DNA of 64,000 nucleotides from Nonlabens agnitus (lineage in GTDB: Bacteria > Bacteroidota > Bacteroidia > Flavobacteriales > Flavobacteriaceae): contig NZ_MQUC01000003.1 of the NCBI RefSeq assembly GCF_002994045.1, forward strand, positions 62,001-126,000, in the 5' to 3' direction. The position numbers and the translations under genes are program-made. The notes under the pieces are model-generated. The model saw only the letters and a list, made by a program, of their open reading frames with translations. It made no database searches and was not told where the DNA came from. Shown here piece by piece: positions 41,884 to 51,374 of this stretch (position 1 is its first letter; each line of letters opens with the position of its first letter).

Positions 41884-42542
41884 TGGCTTACACCTTCCTT
41901 AATAACGTTGGGCATTGCTGCGGCAAAACGTCTCCATCTTGGAATAGATACGTTTTGTATATATCCGTTCGTTGGGTGATTTTCTGCATAGTCTTGATGA
42001 TAATCCTCAGCAACCCAGAATTTTTCAAAGGGCTTGACCTCTGCAGCCACTTCATAACCAGCATCTTCCAGCTCCTTGATTTTTGAGGCGATGATTTGTT
42101 TTTGCTCATCATTTTGATAGAAAATGATACTGCGGTACTGTGACCCACGATCGGGACCTTGACCGTTTACCTGTTCAATATTTTGAGAGGCAAAGTAAAC
42201 ATCTACTAGGGTTTCAAAGCTTACAACTTTAGGATCGTAAATAATCTCATTAGCTTCAGCGTGACCTGTGGTACCGGTGTTTGACTGTTCGTAGGTAGGG
42301 TTTTCAGTCGTGCCACCACTGTAACCAGAAATGGCCTCGCTCACACCATTGACACTTTCATAGATTTCTTCTACACACCAGAAACATCCACTAGCGAAAT
42401 ACGCTTTTTCCATTCCTTCTTGCGTTGCGGCTACTTCAATAGGTTCTGAATTCATGGCAGCCTCTGTTTGCTCCATGTCCTTATCTTTTTGGTTACAGCT
42501 GTTTGCTGCAAACATCAACAGTATTAAGCTTATTAGTTTCAT
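41880..42542 (-). CDS. msrA: peptide-methionine (S)-S-oxide reductase, exported lipoprotein form
   Basis: This enzyme repairs oxidised methionine in proteins. The catalytic core carries the nucleophile in ASGCFWCVEEIY, with GYSGGTTENPTYEQ, GHAEANEIIYDP and HQDYAENHP. Unlike cytoplasmic MsrA it has a lipoprotein signal (MKLISLILLMFAANSCNQ) and a 35-residue acidic linker, so it should act in the periplasm or outer membrane. ATG 42542 is chosen because the longer frame adds 15 residues before the signal peptide. Confidence 0.95.
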   Translation of the reverse strand: MKLISLILLMFAANSCNQKDKDMEQTEAAMNSEPIEVAATQEGMEKAYFASGCFWCVEEIYESVNGVSEAISGYSGGTTENPTYEQSNTGTTGHAEANEIIYDPKVVSFETLVDVYFASQNIEQVNGQGPDRGSQYRSIIFYQNDEQKQIIASKIKELEDAGYEVAAEVKPFEKFWVAEDYHQDYAENHPTNGYIQNVSIPRWRRFAAAMPNVIKEGVSH

Positions 42543-42602
42543 AATATTATTTATTTTCTTCAAAAGTAGAGTCGGTAGGGTGTTCATCCCTTAAATCCTA
42601 GT

Positions 42603-42640
42603 TAAAAGAAAAACCCGTCTAGGATTGACCTAGACGGGTT
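42603..42640 (-). terminator. intrinsic terminator after the coiled-coil gene
   Basis: A 12-bp stem AACCCGTCTAGG / CCTAGACGGGTT with a 5-base loop is followed on the minus strand by TTTTCTTTT. It separates the 42664 gene from msrA. Confidence 0.92.
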
Positions 42641-42663
42641 ATTTACAATGGAAAAGATCAGCT

Positions 42664-43443
42664 TTAGATCTTTTCAAATGTGGCGCTCATTTTTTCTGCC
42701 TGCTCATGCGCAAGTGCCGCGTCAACAAGAATTCTTCCAGAGTGCTCGTCAGTGATGATCTTCTTGCGAGATGCTATTTCAACTTGAACCTGTGGTGGAA
42801 TGGTAAAGTAAGAACCACCAGAGGCACCTCTTTCAATAGGCACAACAGCAAGGCCGTTCTTTACATTCTTTCTGATACGAGCATAAGCTTTCATAAGTCT
42901 TGGCTCAATGCTTTCTGCATGCTCGTTAGACATTTTGATAAGAGCCTGCTCTTCTTTTTCAGTCTCTTTAAGGATTTCCTTAAGTTCTGCTTGCTTGTGC
43001 TTTAAGTGATCTGCACGAGTTTCAAGCCGCTCTTTGCTTTCTGCAATGACTTCGTTTTGTTGCTCAATCTGTGCTTTGAATTCACGTATGTGCTTTTCAG
43101 CCAGTTCCATTTCCAATTCTTGGAATTCAATTTCTTTGGATAAAGAGTTGAACTCACGATTGTTACGAACGTTTTTTTGTTGCTCAGAATATTTTTTGAT
43201 CAAGGTCTTTGCCTCTTCAATCAAATTCTTCTTGCCCTTGATCTGCTCATTAAGCTCTACTAGATGCGTGTCTAGTTTTGCAAGACGTGTTTTCAATCCT
43301 TCCACTTCATCTTCAAGATCTTCAACTTCTAGAGGTAATTCCCCACGAACGTTGCGTATCTCATCAATTCTAGAATCGATTAATTGTAGGTCGTAAAGTT
43401 CTCTTAACTTGTCTTCTACAGTTGCCTCGGTCTTTTTTGCCAT
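42664..43443 (-). CDS. coiled-coil protein of the C4 zinc-ribbon family, ribbon cysteines lost
   Basis: This 259-residue protein is mostly a long coiled-coil hairpin (about 10-185). The C-terminal block ASGGSYFTIPPQVQVEIASR, then DEHSGRILVD, corresponds to the family's zinc ribbon (CxxC...LPPQ...CPxCGRIL). All four Cys are absent, as in the Bacteroidota members I recall. The cellular role is not established. It starts 4 bases after the nif3-like gene ends and so is cotranscribed with it; these two genes are neighbours in many genomes. Confidence 0.85.
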   Translation of the reverse strand: MAKKTEATVEDKLRELYDLQLIDSRIDEIRNVRGELPLEVEDLEDEVEGLKTRLAKLDTHLVELNEQIKGKKNLIEEAKTLIKKYSEQQKNVRNNREFNSLSKEIEFQELEMELAEKHIREFKAQIEQQNEVIAESKERLETRADHLKHKQAELKEILKETEKEEQALIKMSNEHAESIEPRLMKAYARIRKNVKNGLAVVPIERGASGGSYFTIPPQVQVEIASRKKIITDEHSGRILVDAALAHEQAEKMSATFEKI

Positions 43444-43447
43444 CTGT

Positions 43448-44539
43448 CTATGTGTAATTTACAGGGTTTGTTTGCGTCTGTGCGCAAAGGATTGCAAAAA
43501 TACTAAATTTCTCGCTAATATATTCCTGCAATAGGTTTTTTGTGAACTGCTCACTTTCATAGTGTCCCACGTCGCAAAGCAAGATGTTTTCGCCTTGGAA
43601 AAAGTCGTGATATTTCAGGTCTGCGGTGATGTAGGCATCTGCACCTCTACTGATGGCATCTTTAATGGCAAAGGAGCCAGAACCTCCTAATAAAGCTACT
43701 TTATGGATGTTTCGCTTTCGCGAAAGCGAACTTCTCACCACACCAGCGTTAAACGTTGTCTTTACGAGTTTTAAAAATTCATCGCTGGCTAGTGGTTGTT
43801 CCAATTCTCCAACGGTTCCCATTCCCATTCTAGCGTACTCGTTTTCTAGCGTCTGGATGGAGTAGGAGACCTCTTCATAAGGATGGTGCTTCATCATCGC
43901 GCTCAAGATCGATCGTTCCAGATGCGGCAGATATGCCACTTCCAGAAGGACCTCGCTTGCCACTTCTCTAACGCCTGGAGAGCCCAAGGATGGATTGCTG
44001 TGCTCGTTTCCCTTGAATGTTCCGGTTCCTGCAATGCTAAAGCTACACTCGCTATAATTTCCCAATTGCCCAGCGCCAGCCACAAATAAGGCTTCTTGAA
44101 GGTCCTTTTTATGGGTATCTGGAACATGAACCATCAGTTTTTTGATCACTGATCGTTCTGGCACCAGTGTTTCAACGTTTTGAAGTTTCAATTCTTGCGC
44201 CATGCGATAGCTCACGCCGCCATGGGCCATGTCTAATGCAGTGTGTGTCGCATATATGGCAATATCGTGTTTGATGGCTTTAAGAACTGCTCGCCTCACA
44301 TAATCGGTAGGTTTGAGATGCTTTAAGCCTGAAAAGATGATGGGATGAAAGGTGACGATCAAGTTGCATTTTTTTTCTATCGCTTCCTGCACCACATTCT
44401 CTAAGCAGTCCAAGGTGATCAAAACACCGGTAACCTGAGTTGTGTATTCTCCAACCAGCAATCCAACATTATCAAAATCCTGCGCATAATGTAGCGGTGC
44501 CAATTGTTCAATGTGGTCTGTAATATCCTTGATTTTCAT
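43448..44539 (-). CDS. Nif3-like dinuclear metal centre protein (YqfO type)
   Basis: This 363-residue protein of the Nif3/DUF34 family carries two conserved metal-binding halves: VTFHPIIFSGLKHL and YATHTALDMAHGGVS near the N-terminus, and ITADLKYHDFF, then CDVGHYESEQF at the C-terminus. The middle 100 residues are the extra CutA-like domain of the YqfO subgroup. The function is debated (GTP cyclohydrolase-like or metal chaperone). A full palindrome copy encodes SLSRKRN at about 270-276. It diverges from lpxK. Confidence 0.9.
   Translation of the reverse strand: MKIKDITDHIEQLAPLHYAQDFDNVGLLVGEYTTQVTGVLITLDCLENVVQEAIEKKCNLIVTFHPIIFSGLKHLKPTDYVRRAVLKAIKHDIAIYATHTALDMAHGGVSYRMAQELKLQNVETLVPERSVIKKLMVHVPDTHKKDLQEALFVAGAGQLGNYSECSFSIAGTGTFKGNEHSNPSLGSPGVREVASEVLLEVAYLPHLERSILSAMMKHHPYEEVSYSIQTLENEYARMGMGTVGELEQPLASDEFLKLVKTTFNAGVVRSSLSRKRNIHKVALLGGSGSFAIKDAISRGADAYITADLKYHDFFQGENILLCDVGHYESEQFTKNLLQEYISEKFSIFAILCAQTQTNPVNYT
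43711..43730. repeat. 20-bp chromosomal palindrome, full copy, in the nif3-like gene
   Basis: Perfect 20-mer read as SLSRKR, between the inserted domain and the GGSGSFAIKDA motif. Confidence 0.95.
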
Positions 44540-44572
44540 AGATGTCGTAAAATAGTAAAGATAAAATTTAAG

Positions 44573-44580
44573 CTACTTTT
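44573..44580 (+). promoter_or_regulatory. -7 box of the lpxK promoter
   Basis: TACTTTTG matches TANNTTTG exactly and ends 6 bases before the lpxK ATG, another very short leader. No clear -33 box. Confidence 0.45.
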
Positions 44581-44586
44581 GAGGTC

Positions 44587-45570
44587 ATGACAGGCCTACG
44601 ATTTTTGCTGTATCCGTTTTCGATTCTTTATGATGGTGTTACCGGCTTGCGCAACTACGGTTTTGATAAAGGCTGGATCAACGCTACTTCATTTGAAATT
44701 CCCATCATTGCTGTAGGTAATTTGAGTACTGGTGGCACCGGCAAGTCTCCTATGGTGGAATACCTCGTAAGGCAGCATGCTGGCCATAAAATCGCTGTCC
44801 TAAGTCGTGGTTATGGTCGTGCCACCAAAGGTTATCTAGAAGTTTTTGAATCTAGTAAGGCGACTGAGGTAGGTGATGAACCTTTGCAATTCAAACTGAA
44901 ATTTAGGGATCAATTGATAGTTTCGGTTTGTGAAAAACGTGTGGATGGCATCAAACGACTTTTAGAAGATCATGATTTAGATCTTATAATACTGGATGAT
45001 GCTTTCCAACATCGATATGTCAAGGCGTCCCATTATGTGCTATTGACACATTACAGCCAGCCATACTTCAATGATGCACTGTTGCCTGCTGGTAATTTAA
45101 GAGAGTCCAGAGCTGGAGCTGATCGTGCTCAAAGTATCGTTGTTACAAAATGTCCAGATGGACTCACTGAAGCTGAAATGATTTCTATCAACGAGCGAAT
45201 CAAGCCAAAAGCCTATCAGAAAGTTTATTTTTCTAAAATCTCGTATAGCGATCATGCGATTGGGCAGCATCATGAACTAGACTTGTCTAGTCTAAAGGGA
45301 AAAGATGTCAAGGTGATTACTGGAATAGCAAAACCAGAATACTTTATTCGATTTCTAGAAAGATTTGTAATTATCCAGCATTTGAAATTCCCAGATCATT
45401 ATAATTTTAGAGCTTCAGATCTGGATGGTCTGCAAAAAGATGACATTATTCTCACCACCGAAAAGGATTACGTGAGACTCAAAGAATTTAATCTGGAAAA
45501 TTTATACTACGTGGGAATCACTACCGTCTTCATAGGTGAAGAGCCTCAGATTAATATATCTGGTAATTAG
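44587..45570 (+). CDS. lpxK: tetraacyldisaccharide 4'-kinase
   Basis: LpxK phosphorylates the lipid A precursor at the inner membrane. The 327-residue protein has the N-terminal hydrophobic helix ([13 protein letters not shown]), the P-loop [13 protein letters not shown] (about 42-54), LSRGYGR, DEPLQ, and [11 protein letters not shown] with the catalytic Asp pair. The 3' end overlaps the convergent hybrid kinase gene by 20 bases. Confidence 0.95.
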   Translation: MTGLRFLLYPFSILYDGVTGLRNYGFDKGWINATSFEIPIIAVGNLSTGGTGKSPMVEYLVRQHAGHKIAVLSRGYGRATKGYLEVFESSKATEVGDEPLQFKLKFRDQLIVSVCEKRVDGIKRLLEDHDLDLIILDDAFQHRYVKASHYVLLTHYSQPYFNDALLPAGNLRESRAGADRAQSIVVTKCPDGLTEAEMISINERIKPKAYQKVYFSKISYSDHAIGQHHELDLSSLKGKDVKVITGIAKPEYFIRFLERFVIIQHLKFPDHYNFRASDLDGLQKDDIILTTEKDYVRLKEFNLENLYYVGITTVFIGEEPQINISGN

Positions 45571-47968
45571 TAAAGGCCTTTTGGATCTTTTCAAAGAATT
45601 CATCCATTTTAAAAGGTTTAGGTATGATATCGTCAAACCCAATCTCATAGAATTCTTTCTCTGATTCGTCCAGAGTCACAGCGGTAAGGGCGATAATAGG
45701 GAGCTCACGATCAAATTTGCGCACTTCACGAGTACACTGCTTGCCATCCATGCCTGGCATGTGTATGTCCATTAAAACTAGATCATATGTATTCTCCTTG
45801 ATCTTACCTAATGCCTCAATACCATTGTTTGCAATGTCACAGTCAAAATTCTTTCCTTCAAGAATCTTGCGAGTGATCATTTGGTTGATCTTGTTGTCCT
45901 CAACAATCAGAATTTTCTTAGAGATGAGTTCAATAGGAGTAGCCTTTTTGAGGCCAATGACATCGTTGTTTTTACCTTCTGATGTTTCTTGAGTTTCTTT
46001 TTTAGCAGCGTCTTCTTGATTCTGTGGTGCTTTATTTTCTTCGGCAGTAACTGGTTCTATTTTTTCCGTCTTCTCGATGGAAGCGGTTTTATCTTCTTTT
46101 TGGGTCTTAGGAGACCTTACTGGTTTCTTGTACTCTGGATACTCTTCTTCTGTTTCCGTTTCGTAGATCTTTAAGTTTTTATCTTCATAAAACTTATTGG
46201 TATCTGGTAACTCAAACCAAAGATCAAAAGAGAAAATACTACCTCTTCCTATCTTACTATCCAGAACGATCTGACTACCCATGAGGCTTACAAGGTTTTT
46301 CACAATAGCTAATCCTAGACCGGTACCACCATATTCTCTCGTAGTACTGGAACCTTCCTGCGTAAAGTTGTTGAAGATGTCCTGTTGTTTCTCTTCAGAT
46401 ATTCCTTTACCATTATCCTCTACTTCAAAGTGAATAAGGCATCTATCCTCAACTTGTTTTACCTGATCCACTCTAATCCAAACATTACCGTTTTTGGTGA
46501 ACTTGATGGCATTGCCCACAAGGTTGATAAGAATTTGAGACATCTTAACAGGATCACCTTTAATACGACTTGGGATTCTACTGTCAAATTCTAGGCTTAG
46601 GCTGTTGCCTTGATCCTTAGCTTGATTAGTTAGAGACGTCGTAATGTCTTCCACTCGCTTTTTAAGGTCAAACGGAATCTGCTCCAGCTCGACTTTATTG
46701 GCTTCCAATTTATTGAAGTCCAGAATATTGTCGATCAATGATAATAGATATTCACCTGAAGATTGAAGCGTTTCTAGATGCTCTCTTTGATCATGTCTAG
46801 GTTCAGTCTCTAATAATAAGTGCGTCAAACCGGTAACGGCATACATAGGTGTGCGCAGTTCGTGAGTAATAGTAGATAAGAAATCTGCTTTTATTTTGGC
46901 AGCATCTTGCGCTCGATCACGTTCATCCATAAGAGCAGAGTTCTTGCCTTCTAGAGTTTGATTACTTTTCGCTCTTAGCTTATTATTCTTAAATAAGGAC
47001 ATGGTCAATAAGGACATGAGCGTAAGCAATACAAAAAACAGGATGTTCTGCATCCCACGACCTTTCAATTTTGTGTCCTGATCTGCTATAAGTTGATCTT
47101 TTGCCAAAAGCTCTTTTTTAAGCTCACCTACTTTATCAATAGATGCTGAGCTGGTTGCGAGTGAATTGGTGTCGTTGGATTGACTATCTTTAAGTTGCTG
47201 ATATTTCTCTAAGAATAACAACGCTTGTTCATAGTTGCCCAAGCCTTTTTCAACAGACGATTTTAAATAATAGCAGCTAAGTAATATGCCTGTAAATCCA
47301 TAGCTACTCGCCTTAGAAACAGCTTGCTCCACAACCTCGTTGGCACTGTCATAGTCACCTTTTTCAAAGTGCGTTTCCGCTAGGTTGAAGGTGGCTTTAG
47401 ATTCAAAGTAGAATAAACTCTGCTCACGTAGTTTAGGAATGATATCCTTGTAGATTTCCAGTGCTTCCGTATAGTTGGCAGTGCTCAAATTCAAATTAGC
47501 CGATAAGTATCGAGCCTTAAGTGCATTCGTGCTGTCCTGTGATTTAGTCAACGCAATATTGATCGTCTTCAAAATCTCATCAGCTAGGAGATATTCTTTT
47601 TTTCTAATGTGAATATCCGCTTGGATAAGAAGTAGATCTATATAAAAATCTGACGTCAGCGGTATCTGACTTTTAAGACGATCCACATTTTTTTGAGCCT
47701 CGTCTAATTGTCCCGTATAAATAAAGAAGTTCGCCTCAACGACCTGCGTTCTTAAATGTATGGCAGAGTCACTTGCAATCTCCATGGCGGCCTGCAGTGT
47801 TTTCTGGGCCTCGGTAAAACGGTTGCTTTGTAGTTCAAGATTTGCGCGCTCCAACATGGCATCAACAGCGATTTGCTGGCCTTCCTGAGATAGCCTGCTG
47901 TCTGTATCCTGCGCCATTCCATAAAAATTTAATAGAATGGTGATTGCTAAAAAAATTACTCTTTTCAC
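45551..47968 (-). CDS. hybrid sensor histidine kinase with TPR sensor and receiver domain
   Basis: This protein is about 805 residues. It has a signal peptide (start VKRVIFLAITILLNFYG), TPR-like helical repeats (about 25-290), a membrane segment (about 305-325), a HisKA domain with phospho-His in FLSTITHELRTPMYAVTG, and an ATPase domain (NLVGNAIKFTKNG, DNGKGISEEK, GGTGLGLAI). A Lys/Glu/Thr-rich linker of about 70 residues leads to a C-terminal receiver (ILIVEDNKINQ, phospho-Asp in DLVLMDIHMPGMDG). There is no output domain, so the phosphate must pass to another protein. The start is GTG 47968, since a TATATTTG -7 box lies at 47985-47992. Confidence 0.93.
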   Translation of the reverse strand: MKRVIFLAITILLNFYGMAQDTDSRLSQEGQQIAVDAMLERANLELQSNRFTEAQKTLQAAMEIASDSAIHLRTQVVEANFFIYTGQLDEAQKNVDRLKSQIPLTSDFYIDLLLIQADIHIRKKEYLLADEILKTINIALTKSQDSTNALKARYLSANLNLSTANYTEALEIYKDIIPKLREQSLFYFESKATFNLAETHFEKGDYDSANEVVEQAVSKASSYGFTGILLSCYYLKSSVEKGLGNYEQALLFLEKYQQLKDSQSNDTNSLATSSASIDKVGELKKELLAKDQLIADQDTKLKGRGMQNILFFVLLTLMSLLTMSLFKNNKLRAKSNQTLEGKNSALMDERDRAQDAAKIKADFLSTITHELRTPMYAVTGLTHLLLETEPRHDQREHLETLQSSGEYLLSLIDNILDFNKLEANKVELEQIPFDLKKRVEDITTSLTNQAKDQGNSLSLEFDSRIPSRIKGDPVKMSQILINLVGNAIKFTKNGNVWIRVDQVKQVEDRCLIHFEVEDNGKGISEEKQQDIFNNFTQEGSSTTREYGGTGLGLAIVKNLVSLMGSQIVLDSKIGRGSIFSFDLWFELPDTNKFYEDKNLKIYETETEEEYPEYKKPVRSPKTQKEDKTASIEKTEKIEPVTAEENKAPQNQEDAAKKETQETSEGKNNDVIGLKKATPIELISKKILIVEDNKINQMITRKILEGKNFDCDIANNGIEALGKIKENTYDLVLMDIHMPGMDGKQCTREVRKFDRELPIIALTAVTLDESEKEFYEIGFDDIIPKPFKMDEFFEKIQKAFTNYQIY

Positions 47969-47984
47969 ACAAAAACTTGAATAA

Positions 47985-47992
47985 CAAATATA
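47985..47992 (-). promoter_or_regulatory. -7 box of the hybrid kinase promoter; decides the start
   Basis: TATATTTG on the minus strand lies inside the longer open frame, which begins with TTG at 48007. Transcription would start near 47980, leaving GTG 47968, directly before a signal peptide, as the start. Confidence 0.6.
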
Positions 47993-48071
47993 AACGGTTA
48001 GAATCAAGATGCGGAATCTACCCTTGTTTTAGGCGAGAGATCATCCGTTTATCGATAAAGATGTGCAATTA

Positions 48072-49067
48072 TTAACTTTTGTTCAAGCTATCTAATCTCA
48101 CCACTAGATCCAAAAGTCGGTTGGAATATCCACTTTCATTATCGTACCAGCCTATGATCTTTACCAATTTCCCGATGACCGAAGTCATCTGACTATCATA
48201 AATACATGAAAAAGGAGATCCCGATATATCGATAGAAACTAACGGTACATCGGTATAACTAAAGGTTGATGGGTTCGCTTTCGCGAAAGCGATAAAAGCA
48301 TCATTCACTTGATCAATGGTAACTTCTTGCTTTACATTGATGGTCATGTCTGTCAAGCTGCCATTGGGAACCGGCACACGTATACCGCAACCACCTATGA
48401 CATCACTCAAATGCGGAAAGATTTTGGTAAGCGCTTTGGCGGCACCGGTTGTGGTAGGCACTATGGATTGTCCAGCTGCGCGGGCACGCCTTAAATCTCT
48501 ATGCGGTTGATCGTGTAGACTTTGGTCTGTCGTGTAGCTGTGCACCGTTGTGATATATGCCTGCTCCACACCACAAAGTTCATCGAGAACCTTGATCATA
48601 GGCGCGGCATTATTAGTCGTACAACTGGCATTGGAAACAATGCGGTCTGATTTTTCAAGGATGTGGTCATTCACTCCTAAAACCACCGTTTTAATAGCAT
48701 CGTCTACGGCTGGTGCACTCAAAATAACTTTTCCTGCACCTGCAGTAAGATGTTTGTTAAGGTCTGCAACAGATTTGAACTTACCTGTAGATTCTATGAC
48801 AACGTCAATGTCATTCCACTGGAGCTGATCTAAAGCGGAATGATGCGTGAACCTGATCTTGTTGCCATCGATAATCAAATGATCCTGATCATGGGTCACT
48901 TCATTAGGTAGTACTCCATGAATGGAATCATACTTAAAAAGGTGCGCCATCACTTCGATAGAAGCAAGATCATTAATTGCCACAACGTTGACTTGTGGAT
49001 TCAATAGTGTGGTGCGTAAAAACGTACGGCCTATGCGTCCAAAGCCATTTATGGCAACCTGTATCAT
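48072..49067 (-). CDS. gapA: glyceraldehyde-3-phosphate dehydrogenase
   Basis: This glycolytic enzyme is 331 residues. NAD-binding GFGRIGR and IND (31-33) are present, with catalytic Cys149 in SNASCTTNNAAP, His176 in TTVHSYT and the phosphate sites TTGAAKA and PNGSLTDM. Asp33 favours NAD over NADP. A palindrome copy encodes AFAKANPS at about 260, in a helix. It stands alone, 28 bases downstream of lipA in the same direction. Confidence 0.97.
   Translation of the reverse strand: MIQVAINGFGRIGRTFLRTTLLNPQVNVVAINDLASIEVMAHLFKYDSIHGVLPNEVTHDQDHLIIDGNKIRFTHHSALDQLQWNDIDVVIESTGKFKSVADLNKHLTAGAGKVILSAPAVDDAIKTVVLGVNDHILEKSDRIVSNASCTTNNAAPMIKVLDELCGVEQAYITTVHSYTTDQSLHDQPHRDLRRARAAGQSIVPTTTGAAKALTKIFPHLSDVIGGCGIRVPVPNGSLTDMTINVKQEVTIDQVNDAFIAFAKANPSTFSYTDVPLVSIDISGSPFSCIYDSQMTSVIGKLVKIIGWYDNESGYSNRLLDLVVRLDSLNKS
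48276..48291. repeat. chromosomal palindrome core in gapA
   Basis: The exact core preceded by TT is read as FAKA within IAFAKANPS. Confidence 0.95.
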
Positions 49068-49095
49068 AACTGTGCTAATTTACCTTTAAGGAAAT

Positions 49096-49968
49096 CTATA
49101 GAATATGTTTGTGCGCCTTGTAAGAACTGCGAACCAGCGCGCCACTTTCCACGTGTCTGAAGCCCATTTCCAGGCCTAGAGTCTCGTATTTCTTGAATTG
49201 ATCTGGTGTGATAAATTCCTTGACAGGAAGATGCTTTTTAGAAGGTTGCAAGTATTGTCCTATAGTGACAACATCCACGTTATTGTCTCGCAAATCTTCC
49301 ATGGTCTGAATGACCTCGCTTTCTTGCTCGCCCAGTCCCAACATGATACCAGATTTGGTACGGTTGATGCCTTCTTGCTTCAAATATCTCAATACCTCGA
49401 GACTACGTTCATATTTTGCCTGTATGCGCACCTCACGAGTCAGTCGTTTCACGGTCTCCATATTGTGGGAAACCACCTCTGGATTTGCAGCAACGATGCG
49501 GTCAATATTTCTAGTCACTCCTTGAAAATCTGGGATTAACGTTTCTAGGGTGGTTGTGGGATTCATGCGTCGCACTGCGGCAACGGTTTCTTTCCAGATG
49601 ATACTACCCATATCCTTGAGATCATCACGATCCACACTGGTAAGTACGGCATGCTTGATGTTCATGAGCTTAATGCTGCGGGCAACTTTTTCAGGCTCTG
49701 CCCAGTCGACATCTTCTGGTCTGCCGGTTTTCACACCACAAAAACCACAAGAGCGTGTGCAGGTGTTCCCTAAAATCATGAATGTCGCGGTACCTTCAGT
49801 CCAGCATTCACCCATATTGGGGCAACTTCCAGAGGTACATATCGTGTGTAGATCGTACTTGTCGACCACACCGCGCAACTCTTTATATTTCTGACCTACC
49901 GGCAATTTGACGCGCAACCATTTTGGTTTTCCCTTAGGTGGCGCAACGCTTGTTTCTGCTGTATTCAT
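49096..49968 (-). CDS. lipA: lipoyl synthase
   Basis: This radical SAM enzyme inserts two sulfurs into octanoyl groups of lipoyl proteins. The 290-residue protein has both cluster motifs: the auxiliary site [12 protein letters not shown] and the radical SAM site CTRSCGFC, with [14 protein letters not shown] and a C-terminal [10 protein letters not shown] containing the conserved RSSY. The promoter TAACTTTG ends 4 bases before the ATG, implying a leaderless mRNA. Confidence 0.97.
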   Translation of the reverse strand: MNTAETSVAPPKGKPKWLRVKLPVGQKYKELRGVVDKYDLHTICTSGSCPNMGECWTEGTATFMILGNTCTRSCGFCGVKTGRPEDVDWAEPEKVARSIKLMNIKHAVLTSVDRDDLKDMGSIIWKETVAAVRRMNPTTTLETLIPDFQGVTRNIDRIVAANPEVVSHNMETVKRLTREVRIQAKYERSLEVLRYLKQEGINRTKSGIMLGLGEQESEVIQTMEDLRDNNVDVVTIGQYLQPSKKHLPVKEFITPDQFKKYETLGLEMGFRHVESGALVRSSYKAHKHIL

Positions 49969-49972
49969 AGAA

Positions 49973-50001
49973 CAAAGTTAAGGATAATGTAGTCGTTCAA
50001 A
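49973..50001 (-). promoter_or_regulatory. lipA promoter
   Basis: TTTG (49998-50001), a 17-base spacer and TAACTTTG (49973-49980). The predicted start site coincides with the lipA ATG. Confidence 0.6.
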
Positions 50002-50015
50002 GAGTTAAAACCTGA

Positions 50016-51122
50016 CTACTTCCAGCGACTGGGTTTGTGGGTAATGTTTGAGATAAATAGACCGGCCTGAAGAAATACCAGTAATAGTTCCAGTAATGGG
50101 AAGAATGGAATGAGTTCGCTTTCGCGAAAGCGAGATAATCCTTTCCCCATTACGATCCACACGATCACGTATCTTATTAGAACCAGCGATAGAATAGCTT
50201 CCCATTGCAGCCCAAAAAGGAACCCCAAGATGGTGGCTATAAAAAAGAAGATCTGAGAAGTGAAAAACAGCCCAAGACTCAATTTGTGCTTGGTCTTATA
50301 GAGTTTTGACGTCTGTACGTGTCTTTTTTTCTGGATCCACCATTTATTCCATTCCTGTTTTGGCTTGCTCATGGTAAAGGCCTCTGGATCAATGACCACT
50401 GCAGTATTGTTTCCAGTAGCAGCTTCATTCACAAACAGATCGTCATCGCCACCCATTACCTTCATGTGACTCATGAAACCACTCACGTCATAAAACTGTT
50501 TTGAAGTATAAGCCAGATTGCGGCCCACGCCCATATAAGGATTACCTCTCATGGCATAGCCCAAATACTGAACCGCTGCCAGAACAGTTTCAAACCGGAT
50601 CAATGCGTTGAGTAAGGAATTTTTAGCCTTGTGATAGCCGCTGTAACCCAAAACTATGGTAGTGTCGTTCTTCAATGGACTGCTTAATAGGGACAGCCAC
50701 TGGTTACTTGCTGGCTCACAGTCTGCATCAATAAAAACCAAATGGTCATTGACTGCTTTTTTGATACCTAGGGTTAAAGCATATTTTTTATTGCCCCAAA
50801 AGGTCTCGTTGTTGACCACATCCACCATTTTAATTTGCGGATGTTGCGCCATATATTCTTCTATCACAAATCGAGTATCATCGGTACTGGCGTCATTGAT
50901 CAAGATGATTTCAAAATTGGGATGATCCTGAGAAAGAAGTTGAGGAACAAGTCTCTTTAAATTTTCCTCTTCATTCTTTGCGCAAACGATCACCGATACT
51001 GGTGTGACGTTTTTAGTGTAAGTCGTTGGATTAGAAAAGCAGACCTTGGAAAAATAAAAGTAAAAGCAAACGTTGAGTAGGACACAACCCAAAAGGATTA
51101 CATAGAATAAACCTATTGCCAT
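50016..51122 (-). CDS. family 2 glycosyltransferase, membrane anchored
   Basis: This 368-residue protein has an N-terminal membrane segment (about 3-24) and a GT2 domain with VIVCAKNEEENL, LINDASTDDTR, the DxD-type FIDADCEP, GGDDDLFVNE and a QKKRHVQTS motif that resembles QxxRW. Two or three C-terminal membrane segments follow. It probably transfers a sugar to a lipid or polymer at the inner membrane; donor and acceptor are not readable. A palindrome copy encodes RFRESEL in the loop before the last segment. It abuts the small Cys-containing protein gene directly. Confidence 0.88.
   Translation of the reverse strand: MAIGLFYVILLGCVLLNVCFYFYFSKVCFSNPTTYTKNVTPVSVIVCAKNEEENLKRLVPQLLSQDHPNFEIILINDASTDDTRFVIEEYMAQHPQIKMVDVVNNETFWGNKKYALTLGIKKAVNDHLVFIDADCEPASNQWLSLLSSPLKNDTTIVLGYSGYHKAKNSLLNALIRFETVLAAVQYLGYAMRGNPYMGVGRNLAYTSKQFYDVSGFMSHMKVMGGDDDLFVNEAATGNNTAVVIDPEAFTMSKPKQEWNKWWIQKKRHVQTSKLYKTKHKLSLGLFFTSQIFFFIATILGFLFGLQWEAILSLVLIRYVIVWIVMGKGLSRFRESELIPFFPLLELLLVFLQAGLFISNITHKPSRWK
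50117..50132. repeat. chromosomal palindrome core in the glycosyltransferase gene
   Basis: The exact core is read as RFRES in a charged loop between two membrane segments. Confidence 0.95.
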
Positions 51123-51329
51123 CTATGCTTTTTTATCGCTGGTATCGCAATTACCTTGTTCTTCTGGCAATTTACCGCACATACTGCAGGCTTGTCCATC
51201 CTTGTTCAAATATGGGTTTTGGCTGGCGCAAGTTCCAGCGAACTTACCGTCCTTTTTACCCCAAATTTTAATGGCAATCCCAGCAAACGCCAGAGCTAAC
51301 AAACCGAATGTGATCAATAGTAATTCCAT
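51123..51329 (-). CDS. small membrane protein with a cysteine-rich tail
   Basis: This 68-residue protein has one membrane segment (about 2-23) and a tail with four Cys (CASQNPYLNKDGQACSMCGK, then GNCDTS), a pattern that could bind a metal or cluster. It is upstream of the glycosyltransferase gene with zero spacing. A TAAATTTG box at 51334-51341 ends 4 bases before the ATG, implying a leaderless mRNA. Similar small proteins are found in Bacteroidota with no known role. Confidence 0.75.
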   Translation of the reverse strand: MELLLITFGLLALAFAGIAIKIWGKKDGKFAGTCASQNPYLNKDGQACSMCGKLPEEQGNCDTSDKKA

Positions 51330-51374
51330 GATGCAAATTTAATAATTTGGCGATGATTAAACCTTGTGATTATA

